Origin: Ignelater luminosus | Taxonomy: Eukaryota > Arthropoda > Insecta > Coleoptera > Elateridae | Assembly: GCA_011009095.1 (NCBI GenBank) | Contig: VTPC01007218.1 | Location: 97,160 to 161,159, forward strand | Direction of reading: 5' to 3' | Length of the DNA: 64,000 nucleotides | Shown here: piece by piece, positions 37,301-49,300 of the stretch | Layout: each line of letters starts with the position of its first letter | Position numbering within the stretch: the stretch's first letter is position 1 | Notes under the pieces: model-generated | Told to the model about the DNA's origin: nothing | The model's input: the letters and a program-made list of their open reading frames with translations, nothing else | The model's database searches: none | Position numbers and translations under genes: made by a program

Positions 37301-40300
37301 CAATCCAGGATCATCCAAACTTGGCTCATATGTTGAATCATAAATACCATTCATGATTAAAAGTCCTATCTCAAGGTAACGTGTTTTTCTAGAGATACGA
37401 CAGAAAAGAACATTTTTTGCTAAGTGCTTAGGTAGGAGGTGAAGAAATACAGAAGATTGAATAGTACCAACACCAATCTTGTTTAGAGGTTTCTACCTAA
37501 CACATATTCAAATTTCGTTGCGATCAGTATTCGGTATTTTTTGCCATTTCTCCAAAATGACCAAAATAGGCGATTGCTTTTTGTTTTTCATCAAAAAATT
37601 TTTGCATGAGAAAAACGTATGACGGTTTCCTATAACAAATACGCAAGTACGACTTGCTTATCTGTGATATTGAGAAAAAGATTTTTACAATCCAATTTGG
37701 GCCAATTTCCCGTTACCTCTAAAGGCGAAGTCTGAAAAGCTAAAGACTCGTTTCACTGGTTCTGTAGGCATATTCCTAAGTAAAACAAAACCCCTTGGTG
37801 TCAATTTGATATCTTTGAAAAATACAATAGCATCCCCTACTGGCGGATATCTATGGATCAAAATCTGATCAAGTATGAAGGAGTAGATAGGCTGGTGATC
37901 CCTAAAGACCTCTATTCCAGGTTTTTTAATGCTAAATGCATGGTCACAGGAAACTTTTTGTTGTCTTCACTGCTATTATAATGCACATTGGAATTATTTT
38001 TGAAACCCAAGAAATGAGTTTATTTTTAATTGATACGTTCAACAGGGTTATTAGTTTTGACTTGAGCTAGAACAACTTCGCGAGTTATGGATGAAAAACC
38101 TTGAAACAATATGAAGATATCATGTAACTCATATTACAAACCTTGAACTCAGAAGAAAACGCTTATTTGACCTAATCTAGCGAAATTCCTGGGAAAGTAA
38201 ACTATTTTGGTGAGATATTACCGATTCCCGTTGAGAAATTTTGTCTCAGAATGTTTACACTTGATTTTGAGGCACTGTATAATGATAGGTATCTCAACAT
38301 GATCTTAGTCAGCGTGTCAAGCAATATTCCAATAGTTGAACGCAGATAATCTTTGTGACCCTCATTTCTTAGTATTTCTTTTATTTTTGTGGTATTTAAT
38401 TGCTTTTGTTCATTCAACATACCAAAACTTGTGCAATTACTTCGAAATTCTAAACGTCCATAACTAGGAGACCGTTGCGAATCGGACCCTTTATAGTAAA
38501 TAAAAGATCTGAAAAAATTATATGTATTTCTGAATTTTTCCCACTCTAGAGGCATCTGGCAATTTTGAGTCAATACACACTAGGTGGTTCTCCGTGGTTC
38601 TCATTAAAAATCGTGAAAATTATCATTCCCCCATCATCTTTATTTTAAACTAAGCCGTAAGGTCTACTATTTGAGAATAGACCTTTTGATATAATGAAAT
38701 GACATTTTATATGGGAAATTTATAAACTAACCTTATCATGTATTATGTATTTATCATACGTTAATCAACGTCGTGAGAACAAGTGTGCGATTCAAACAGT
38801 CATCGTGTCGATCATGTGCCGACCAAGCAACTTTTATGTTATTTAATTTTGCTTATCATCCTTCAGTGAATGAATGGATAGTTATTGCTTATACAAAACT
38901 ATAACTCTTTGCGGCTGTGAAGTATGCAAAATGTGGTCGTAAGGTAAAGTAAAAGCGACCACCATCTACGGCTTAGCAGTTTGCCATCAAGTGCCTTTTC
39001 TTGACGAAGGAAAATATTCTATATTACGTAAAATTTTAGGCAACCCTGATTTTATTCAAATGATACAAAATAGTCATTTTGAGAAGCCTGTAAAATTAAA
39101 ACCCGTCTGTGATTATTTTTGCTAATGTCAAACAACTATTAGTGTCAAGTTTGTTTACAAATTGTGGAGATGTTACTAATGTCATAAATCATAATGGATT
39201 TTAAAAATAATAGAATGTCATTTTTGGGAAATTTCTAATGAACAACTAAAGTGGAATTACATAAATAATAATAACAATAACTTAATGACCATAGCATTAA
39301 ACAACACTTTCAAACTCATCAGTCAACAAATTTTAACAAATTTGTTTGATAATAGTAAACTAAGCAAATACATGAATTTCAATTTCATATGACGCTCAGA
39401 ATGGCTTTATTTTGGATTGCTTGATACCTAATCACCTACAACCTGTTTTAGTATTATAGGATTTAGAGTAGCCTTTGATTTTACCTCATTCTTGCAGTGT
39501 ACAACAAACGCACAGCGAATTCAGATTTACTACCTAAAAATACAAAAAACACTACATACAGGGTCGCTAAAAAGTATGGAAACACGCTACCCCCGCAGAA
39601 ACAGTAAGAAATAGACAAATGAAATTTGGAGAGTGTAAAGTATGTATTTTCTTCCATGTTTTGCGAAGGTAATTAAAAACAAATCTTCAATTGTTTTTCC
39701 GTACGGCCGCCATATTAAATTTTTTCAAATGGAACATCCTGTATATGACTCCATATTTGGATAGGGATTTTCAAGACAAATTCAATGATATAAGGGTTTC
39801 TTGAAAGGTTTTGGAGATAATCGCTATTCTTTTGTCAGGGGTTTTACTATTTAAAAAGTATGGAAACACGGAAACGGTAAGAGATAGACAAATGAAATTT
39901 GGAGATCTTAAAGTAGGCATTGTTTGCCATCTTTTGCGAAGAGAGTTAAGACCAAATTTTCAATTGTTTTTTCGTTCGGCCATCATCTTGAATTTCTTTA
40001 AATGGATCACCCTGTACATGACCCCATATTTCGATAGGGATTCTAAAGGCGAATTCAACAATATAAAGGTTGCTATACTTATCTTGAAAGGTTTTGGAAA
40101 TAACCGCCTAAATAAAACAAAAGACAATTGCAAAAATAATTTTTTTGTGTTTTGGAGTAAATTCTTTAAAACACCCTCTTTGCTGTTCTTTTATATCTTT
40201 GCTCGTTCTTGAGATATTTCACTTTAAAAAAAATAAGATAATTTCGTTTTCAGCCATTATCTACTAAGCCGTGGACTTTTTTGAAAAAACAAAAGCATAC

Positions 40301-43300
40301 GTAAACTGATCTCCAAAATAGCCAAAACTTTTCTAATTTAACCGACTTCGTATCTCTTACAATTTCCGAGATCCCAATAGTAAGCATCGAAATTGGGACA
40401 CACTGTATAATATTGAAACAGACTATACCTATACTGCGCCGTGCCCCTAAAGCCACGTATTAAGCCCTTATTTCAATTTGTAATTGTATGATTGGTACAA
40501 AATTAGAAACGTAATTTTGATCTACGGTCCTTTTATGGTGGCAACTAAGATGATTTTTTGTTAAATGGGACATGCTGTATTGTGCTACATTACTGGAAAC
40601 TGCTCTTCAATAAATGATTTCGTAAATAAAAGTATCGATGGGGTTATTTTCAAAAAGCAAAAGCTATAGATATAATCAAGATCACCGAGCTTCTTGTTAC
40701 TCAACTTGTTATACAGGGTGATTCTGAAATAAAGCGTATCCTTTTAATAGGTGATAAGTGAGGCAAAAAGAAGACAAAAAATGAAGAAACGAAGTGGCTC
40801 CGTGAAAGTTGAAAATTTTCACAATTTTCCGAAATATTAAATACTGAAGCCGCCTCTGGTTAGAAAAAGGAAAGTGTTCTTTGTATTCTCGCCTTCGGAG
40901 TAAAAAGTGAAAGTTAAGGAGATATACGGTTGTTGTAAAACCATTGTAGTGCAAGAATGAAAATTTGCCAGACATGCCTATTTTCTTTGAACTAACGCAG
41001 GTGTAGTAGCACAATGAACAATAAATGCCATCATAAACTACCCCCTGGACATTTTCAACTTTCCCTTCTTAAATCTGAAGTTGAGGAGATCAAAGAAATT
41101 GTGATATGTTTAACAGGCAGGGTTGTTGAAATGTATTAAGACAGTAAAAAGATAATAGCATAATTTATGTCACGAGCAATTAGACTCCAGTCTCGCAAGC
41201 AACATTTTAATCCCTTATTATTATTTAGTCATTTGAATAGAAAACACTATGGAAGATACTACTAATTATCGCTTCTGTATTTAACTCAATTCCATAAAAT
41301 CGACCAATTNNNNNNNNNNNNNNNNNNNNNNNNNNNNNNNNNNNNNNNNNNNNNNNNNNNNNNNNNNNNNNNNNNNNNNNNNNNNNNNNNNNNNNNNNNN
41401 NNNNNNNNNNNNNNNNNNNNNNNNNNNNNNNNNNNNNNNNNNNNNNNNNNNNNNNNNNNNNNNNNNNNNNNNNNNNNNNNNNNNNNNNNNNNNNNNNNNN
41501 NNNNNNNNNNNNNNNNNNNNNNNNNNNNNNNNNNNNNNNNNNNNNNNNNNNNNNNNNNNNNNNNNNNNNNNNNNNNNNNNNNNNNNNNNNNNNNNNNNNN
41601 NNNNNNNNNNNNNNNNNNNNNNNNNNNNNNNNNNNNNNNNNNNNNNNNNNNNNNNNNNNNNNNNNNNNNNNNNNNNNNNNNNNNNNNNNNNNNNNNNNNN
41701 NNNNNNNNNAAAAAAGCGAGAATTATAAAAAGGTTTCTCGTCAAAACGTTTTCTTGGAGATTAAATATTTGGTACCTGCTTCTTTCAAAGGCACTGGCTT
41801 TACCATAACATAACTAGGTACTTTCAATTTCTCTTTCTAAAAACATATTTCAATAGTAAAATGAAGGTCGCTGACCGCTGCCTATTTAACGCGAAAATAT
41901 AGCTTCTTTTGTTAATGTCAGAAATGCGAATCTCATTCAAAAGCGCACGAAAAAGGGCCATAATTCATAATTCAATCTTCTTTCGTTTTCTTGCAAAGAC
42001 TAAACAGAGTATCGCGACGTTTACGCATTCATGTTATCACCTTATTACTTGAAAGACGGGCAACTTACCAAAATATTACAACAAATGTTGAAAATGACCA
42101 CCGTCGACCAGAAGACAAGCCTCTATACGTCGGTGAAAACTGTTACGCACACGAGTAAATATTCCAGCTGTATTGCGAATTTCTGCGGCTGCTGCTAAAA
42201 TGCGTTGTTGAAGGTCTTCCGCGTTTTCGACTTCCGTGCGATATACAACAGACTTCACGTGACCCCACAAGAAGTAGTCCAGAGGATTTATGTCAGGGCT
42301 ACGAGCAGGCCAGCGTACGGGACCATTGCGACCAATCCACCGATGGGGAAACATTTCGTTTAAATAGCCCTGCACACGTACGCTAGTATGCGGAGGGGCT
42401 CCATCATGCATGTAATAAATATGCCTACGAGTTTCTAGAGGTGTATCATCCAACATATCTGGCAACCTGTTTTCTAGAAATTCCAGATACGCGTCTCCGT
42501 TTAACCGCTGTGGTAAAATAAATGGTCCAAACAATGTGTCTCCTAAAATGCCACACCACACATTAATAGAAAACCGCCATTGAAATTTATTTTCTCTAAT
42601 CAGGTGAGGATTAGCGTCATTCCAATAATGTACGTTATGAAAATTTAAGATACCGTCTCGCGTAAAACAACACTCATCCGTAAACAGTACTTTCTCTACA
42701 AATTCCTGTTGCTGAATTGTTTTTTGTTGAAACCACTCACAAAATATTCGTCTCGGTGCAAAGTCATTTTCAGTTAAATGCTGAACCCGTCGTACGTGAT
42801 AGGGATGTAATAAGTACGACTTTAATATCCGATGCGCTGTTGCTTGGGAAACGTTCACGTCGCGTGCGATACCGCGGGTACTTATTGTAGGATCTTCATT
42901 AATCATATCTAATACATCTTCTTCCGCTTGAAGAAAGTGTGGTGCTCGTTCTTGTCCACGGCCTTCATATGTTGCGAGGGTGCTACCTGTATCACGAAGT
43001 CGTTGTATCGTTTGCAGTATTGTATTCCGCGAAGGCTGTCTTCGTTGTGGAAAACGATCGGCGTACAGTCGTTTTGTCGCTTCTACATTATAATGACATT
43101 CTCCATACATTAAAGTTATGTCTGCCAACTCTTGAGTGGAAAACATCTCGCTCATTTTAAATTTTTTCACGCCTTGTCACTCTCAGGAAAGTCAAAGATC
43201 GACTGATTGTGACAACATGTTCCGACCCTTAGATATGTAAATAGCTACCTGCCAATGACAAGGAGGGTCAGTCAACCCCTATCGATTTTTACTTAAGTAA

Positions 43301-46300
43301 AAGTATGAGAGCAGGACCGGCTTGGCTTAGCGATTAAATTTCAAAAGTCTTTTTCTCGGAAACTATGCAATTTTTACCTACCTTTTTTTATCGCAAATGT
43401 ATGTACTATCATACCGCTATCCACCTTTAAGAGGATACCCTTTATTTCAGAATCACCCTGTATAGTGGTCTTTACAAAACAATAAATATAATCAACAATA
43501 TTTGTTTGTTTTATATTTTCCATGGTTAACCAGAAATCAAGTTTATTAGTAAATAAGAAATTCTTCCTAGCAATAGACTTTTCAAGTTAACAATTGATAA
43601 ATTGAATGATCTTGCTTCTGGTGAATTAGGCCAAACATGTGAAAAATGCTAAGCAATTGTCTCGAGAAAACGATGTATACTATGGTAAACAATTCAATCT
43701 TAATGTTTAACTAATGGAATCAAGGAATTCAAAACTACATATGGCAAAAGTCTAGGGATTTTAACAATCTTGCATAAAATTAAAATATAAACTACAAAAC
43801 AATATATATTTAATGAAACTAAAGAAATTTCCTCTGTAGCACACCCTATACGTGCTCTGTAAGATTTAGATCTGGACATTGAGCAGCCCTTGGTAACACG
43901 CTGATATTGTATTTAATTTATCGAATTTTTTTAAATATTCCTAGACTTTTGCCATGTGTATATTAGTCCAATGATATAATTAAGAAATTGTTAAAAATTA
44001 CAATACAAGAACAGATTATGATAATAAATGTTTAAAGTGTTTTTCTTGTTCAATTTGACAGTATCCCAATTGACAATAAAATTCTATTTGCAGTTTCTGG
44101 AGTAATAGAATGTATCTCGATCTTATTCACTGCTTAAGCTTTATTTGCCATAGTATTATATTATCTCTTGTTTTTGGAAATAATCCCATTGATACTTAAA
44201 TTCTCGAGATCTTCTAGAAAAGCAGTTCCTAAAAATGTAACACAATATAGGGTGTCCTATTTCAAAAATTCTCTTAATTGTCTCTACAACAAGACGGCAC
44301 CGATATCAAAATTAGATTTCTCGTCTTTAATAATACCTTCTTGGTACTAGATTGTACTATTACCAATTGAAATAAGGAATTTATGTGTGACTTTAGACTC
44401 ATAGTATAACACCTTGTATGTTTTCTATAGAATCTTGAAAATGCTGTAACTTAAAAAAGGTAGAAAACCCAAATAGTATATTGTCGCCTGAAAATTTTGT
44501 TACCTGCTTGGTGACCTCATTTGAATAATTGCCAGTGTAATTACTACTAATAACTTATTTACTTATTGGAAAATATGTTAAGGAGCGATAATTAGAAAAG
44601 AGAAAATAAACTGGGTACGTATGCACTTTCTATATTTTTCCAAACATTTTGACGAGATTTTAAAGGTTGAGTACTTAAATAAACTGAAACCAAGTTTCCA
44701 GGATAAAGTTATTGATTGATAAATGCAGTTATTCTAATGCATTTTTATCATATATTATTGCAGTAAGAGAATTCCACTGAATTCCATTTCTCAATAAATA
44801 AATATTAAAGAAAAAAAATATCTTGCGTAATGTCATTCTAGTGTCCGATAACCAAAGGAAACTTGCGTTTTCAAATAAATTGAAACTTTAGCGGAAATAA
44901 CTGTTCGATGTATTTTTTCTGTTAATGTACTGTTTGCATAATTCTTTTGTATTATAATATTATTATGCTTATTCGTCGTAAAATCCGTTGCACTTGCAAA
45001 TGTACACTACCATTTTTAAAGCGTTGAACTTTTAAAAATGCATTATTATCTAATCCTCCATTTAAATTAGTCATTCTTTGACATGTTTCATTTTACAAAT
45101 AGGAGCCAATTATTAGAGATAATTATGGAATGTTTGAGTAGGTTATAGGCAGTGCACCGTTTTAATAGTTTGTCTGCTGTTTACGTGTTTTTAATAGGTT
45201 TTGTTGAATTTTTGTCCCCTAAAATAAAGTCTGAAGGGCACCGTGCTTAATAGAATTATAGAAAGTTAATAATAGCAATGAGTTCTACGTTTTAAAAATG
45301 ATATAATGGTAGCAATCTTTTAAAATATATATCGAATAGAAAGAAAAGTAAGAGTGGGTAGTATATACGCTATAGTGCACTTGACAGTAAATCTATGGGT
45401 CTACGTTTCATTCGATTTTAGAACAGTTGAAATATGGAGTTCCATGTTCAACGGAATTTGCACACGTGTGTTATACGGAAATCACATCCTGTAAATGTAG
45501 ATAGTTTTGAAATAACTTGTTGAAGCTTATAAATAAGTATTCTCTTCATGTAGGCAAAGTTAAATTTAGTTGATATTTCGTATTTGTATAAATATAGGAA
45601 TACTTAAGCTTTTGTTCTTATGAAGATTACGGCGTGCGATGTCTGAAAGAGACAAGTAAATTAGAATTATCTGTTTATTTGGTTTGAAAATGAAATATGT
45701 AAAACAATGTAAATTAATTATTTTATTAATAAAGTCTTCAGTTCCCAAATGGTCGTAACTAAAACACCATAAGTAGACGACGGTACAATACAAGTTACAC
45801 GTCCATGTTTCTCAAACTTCCTTTGATATTTTTTTCATAGGTTTCACGTCTAGCCCAGTCACTTTATACAAAAAAAAGGCCAAACCTGTAAAAAAATCCG
45901 ACTGAAGATTTTCCTTCTGGATTCTCTTTATTTCGGGGTCAAACACAATCCCTCAAAAGTTCATAAAGCCAACTGGACGGCTACAGAAGTTACAGAAGGT
46001 CAAAGGTCACGAAAATCAGTTTTTCTCAAATATCTTGTAAACTATTGGTTTTACGTTAATTTTGGCCATTATGAAATTTGTTAATAAGCTAAATCTACAC
46101 AAAAAAGGTCCTATACAAAATTCACGTAGAACCAACAGTTTTTGAGATATACGGCTGAGAAGTTTCGGAGCAAAGCGCATACTCCCCGATACTATACGTA
46201 TAGTGGTGTATACAGATAATAAGACCTATTTATACATAGAAACATCGTTTATGCACATATATCTGCATCATTTCTGTCTGAATTGTCCTCGGACAGGACC

Positions 46301-49300
46301 TTTCTTCATAATAATAATGGTAAGGGCCTTGAGTAGCAGCTGTCTAACGTTCCAATGTAGGCTCATGGGTCACTGTATAACCGAAAATATTGGATGACGC
46401 ATATTGTACGTTTTAAATTCAGTTTAATGCTACATTTTGCAGAGTTCGGACGTTTTATTCATCTCGAAATATTTTGTAATTCATTCACCACTATACGTAT
46501 AGTATAGGGGAGTATGCGCTTTGCTCCGAAACTTCTCAGCCCTATATCTCAAAAACTATTGGTTCTACGTGAATTTTGTATAGGACCTTTTTTGTGTAGA
46601 TTTAGCTCATGAAGAAATTTTATAATGACCAAACTTACATAAAACCAATAGTTTACAAGATATTTGAGAAAAACTGACTTTCGTGACCTTTGACCTTCTG
46701 TAACTTCTGTAGCCGTCGAGTTGGCTTTATGGACTTTTGAGGGACTGTTTTCGACGCCGAAATAAAAAGAATCCCGAAGTTAAATCTTCAGTCGGATTTT
46801 TTTAGAGGTGAATGTATAAAGTGACTGGGCTAGTCTGATTTTTAGGTAAAACTCAAAGCTGTGGAACAGATCTGACATGAAGGAAAATACTCTTTGGAGT
46901 TATGACTTTAAACGTCATTCCAAACACCACGGGTGCAATAACAGAGATCTATCACGTTAAGCTAAGGCACTACATTTCCTTTACCATAATTTTTCTTTAT
47001 CCATATCACTTGTACCGACTTGAATATAATATGTACTTCTCAAATTCATATTTATCTAGCATTATGCAACCTCCAGCGTTCGCGGTCTCCTTTGAAAAAG
47101 AAAACGTATGGCATAAATCAAAGTGTATCTATCAACTGTCGTTAGTCACATTCGTAATAAGATTCAATAGTTGCGAAACAGTTACCGGTTTGTCTTACGA
47201 ATGCAGCGTTATTTTTTTATTGCCACGTTGAAAACGGTTCTAAATGTTTATATGTCTGATGTCGTGAATGTTTAATTAATTTTTTTTAATTTAGACCTGT
47301 TTAGGATTATCCTGACTGTACAACTTTAAATCTTCTATTTCCCTTTAACCCATGCTTTCTATATTACGGCAGTTAAACCGTTTACCGGCGTATAATGATT
47401 TTATACCCTGCGTTTATCTGTTAGTTGTGTTGCTGCATGCATCCTTTTCTTATTCATCTATGTTTACAAAGTACGTACGCTAAAAGTAATCTTTTTTTTA
47501 ATTTTTAAGGTTTCTCAATTCTACAGGGTCGCTAAAAAGTATGGAAACACACCACCCCTGCAGAAACGGTAAGAAATAGACAAATGAAATTTGGAGAGTT
47601 TAAATAGGTATTTGTTTGCCATGTTTTGCGGAGGAAATTAAAAACAAATCTTCAATTGTTTTTTCGTACGGCCGCCATATTGAATTTTTTTAAATGGAAC
47701 ACTCTGTATATGACCCCATATTTTGATAGCGATTTTCAAGACAAATTGCCAGAGCAAACTAAATTTAATGGTGGAATAAGAACAGTGACGAATTGATAAT
47801 AACATAAACACAAATAATTTTATAACAAGTGTTCAAAATGCTTCTTGACAATGAAACAATCTCGTTTGAAAATTTCGCAAGGAATTTTACAAATAATTGG
47901 AGGGAACTGCTTGCATCTCATTACGAATCCGTCCTTTAAGTTAAAAAATCTTGACAAAAGAATAGTGATTATCTCCAAAACCTTTCAAGATAAGTATAGC
48001 AACTCTTATATTATTGAATTCGCCTTGAAAATCTCTATCGAAATATGGGGTCATATACAGGGTGATCCATTTAAAGAAATTCAAGATGGCGGCCATACGA
48101 AAACACAATTGAAAATTTGTTCTTAATTCCTTTCGCAAAACATGGTAAAAAATACCTATTTTAAGCTCTAAAAATTTGATTTGTCTATTTCTTACCGTTT
48201 TTGCATCTAATTCTTTTAGATTTAGCAATAAATTTGTTTTTTATAATTCACTTTTAACTTGCTAACTATAGTCTTTTGGACTATAATTTCTTAACTAGAA
48301 CTGCACACTAAAGCATTTAATCCTAAGCAAGTCTATGTTCAAAAACTGACGTATGTAGTTTAATATTTGACGCCATCATAGCATTTACGCAATTGCAAGA
48401 AGACATCCTAACTATTTAAATATTCCTATTTCAAATAGGCAAATTTTTTTCGATGTTCCGGAAAATGACAATGATTTCGATCAGCTGGAGATTATTATGT
48501 GTCAGCTCGTAAAACGCTCGAAATTTTGATACCAAACGCGCCAGTTGTACACCTATTGTTTGGGGTTTTTTTGGAACATATAATCTTTCTATTGTCTATT
48601 TAAAGGTTGCATTATGAATTATGAATCTGATCGATTTATATTATATGGTTACTACGATCAAATTAATTCACAAATTTTTAGAAAAGCATTAGCGATTTTT
48701 TGTAGAGCAAATCTTGTGACAAAATCGTGTCCAGCAATATACAGGGTGTTAGTGAACTAATAATAGTCCGGGAAACTGGTGGTAGGGGACATCAATACAA
48801 ACAGAAAAGTCTTATACAACCATGGTCAAATCTCAACGACTTTCCCAGAAATGATTAATAAAGTTCCAGACTTTCATACGTTATTATTCAATAACTAATG
48901 TAGATTCCACTTCAAGATTTGTTCAGAAGATTGGTCTCATCCAGCCTAATAAAAAAGTATTGTAAAATTTTTTTGTAAATTTATTAGTTTAGCCACAAAA
49001 GAACAAAATGTATTACGAAAAATGCATGAATAAAATTACTAAGAGAATTGGCAACTCTGCATTAGTTGAAAAGGAAATTTCTCTTTCACACTTTTTCTTT
49101 CTTTAACCCTAGTCAAGCCAGACATTCCAGTAAATTGCGGGTGGTTTGTCCCTTTTACCGTCAGCTATCTTCTTTTATCTTGGCCAGAGAAGTAAACCCA
49201 TCTTTGTTCTGCTTTTAAGTTTTAAGTGCACCCCCTAGGAAGTTTACGTACAACGGTACTAGTTTAAACCGGAAAAAAGACAAATTATTTGTAGAGGAAA

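Larger units (their letters stand above)
40714..43460 (-). mobile_element. Second DD41D mariner-like transposon, 2.75 kb, with assembly gap
   Basis: The inverted ends CAGGGTGATTCTGAAATAAA (left) and the inverse (right) pair over about 30 bases and are flanked by TA at 40712-40713 and 43461-43462. The right 1.4 kb holds the transposase gene. The left 1.36 kb is non-coding and includes a run of exactly 400 N. It is about twice the normal size for the class, so either a second element sits inside or this family carries a long non-coding arm. Confidence 0.87.

Noticed and set aside
41286..41744. 152-residue minus-strand open frame
   Set aside because: It is almost entirely the 400-base run of N, so it says nothing about coding.
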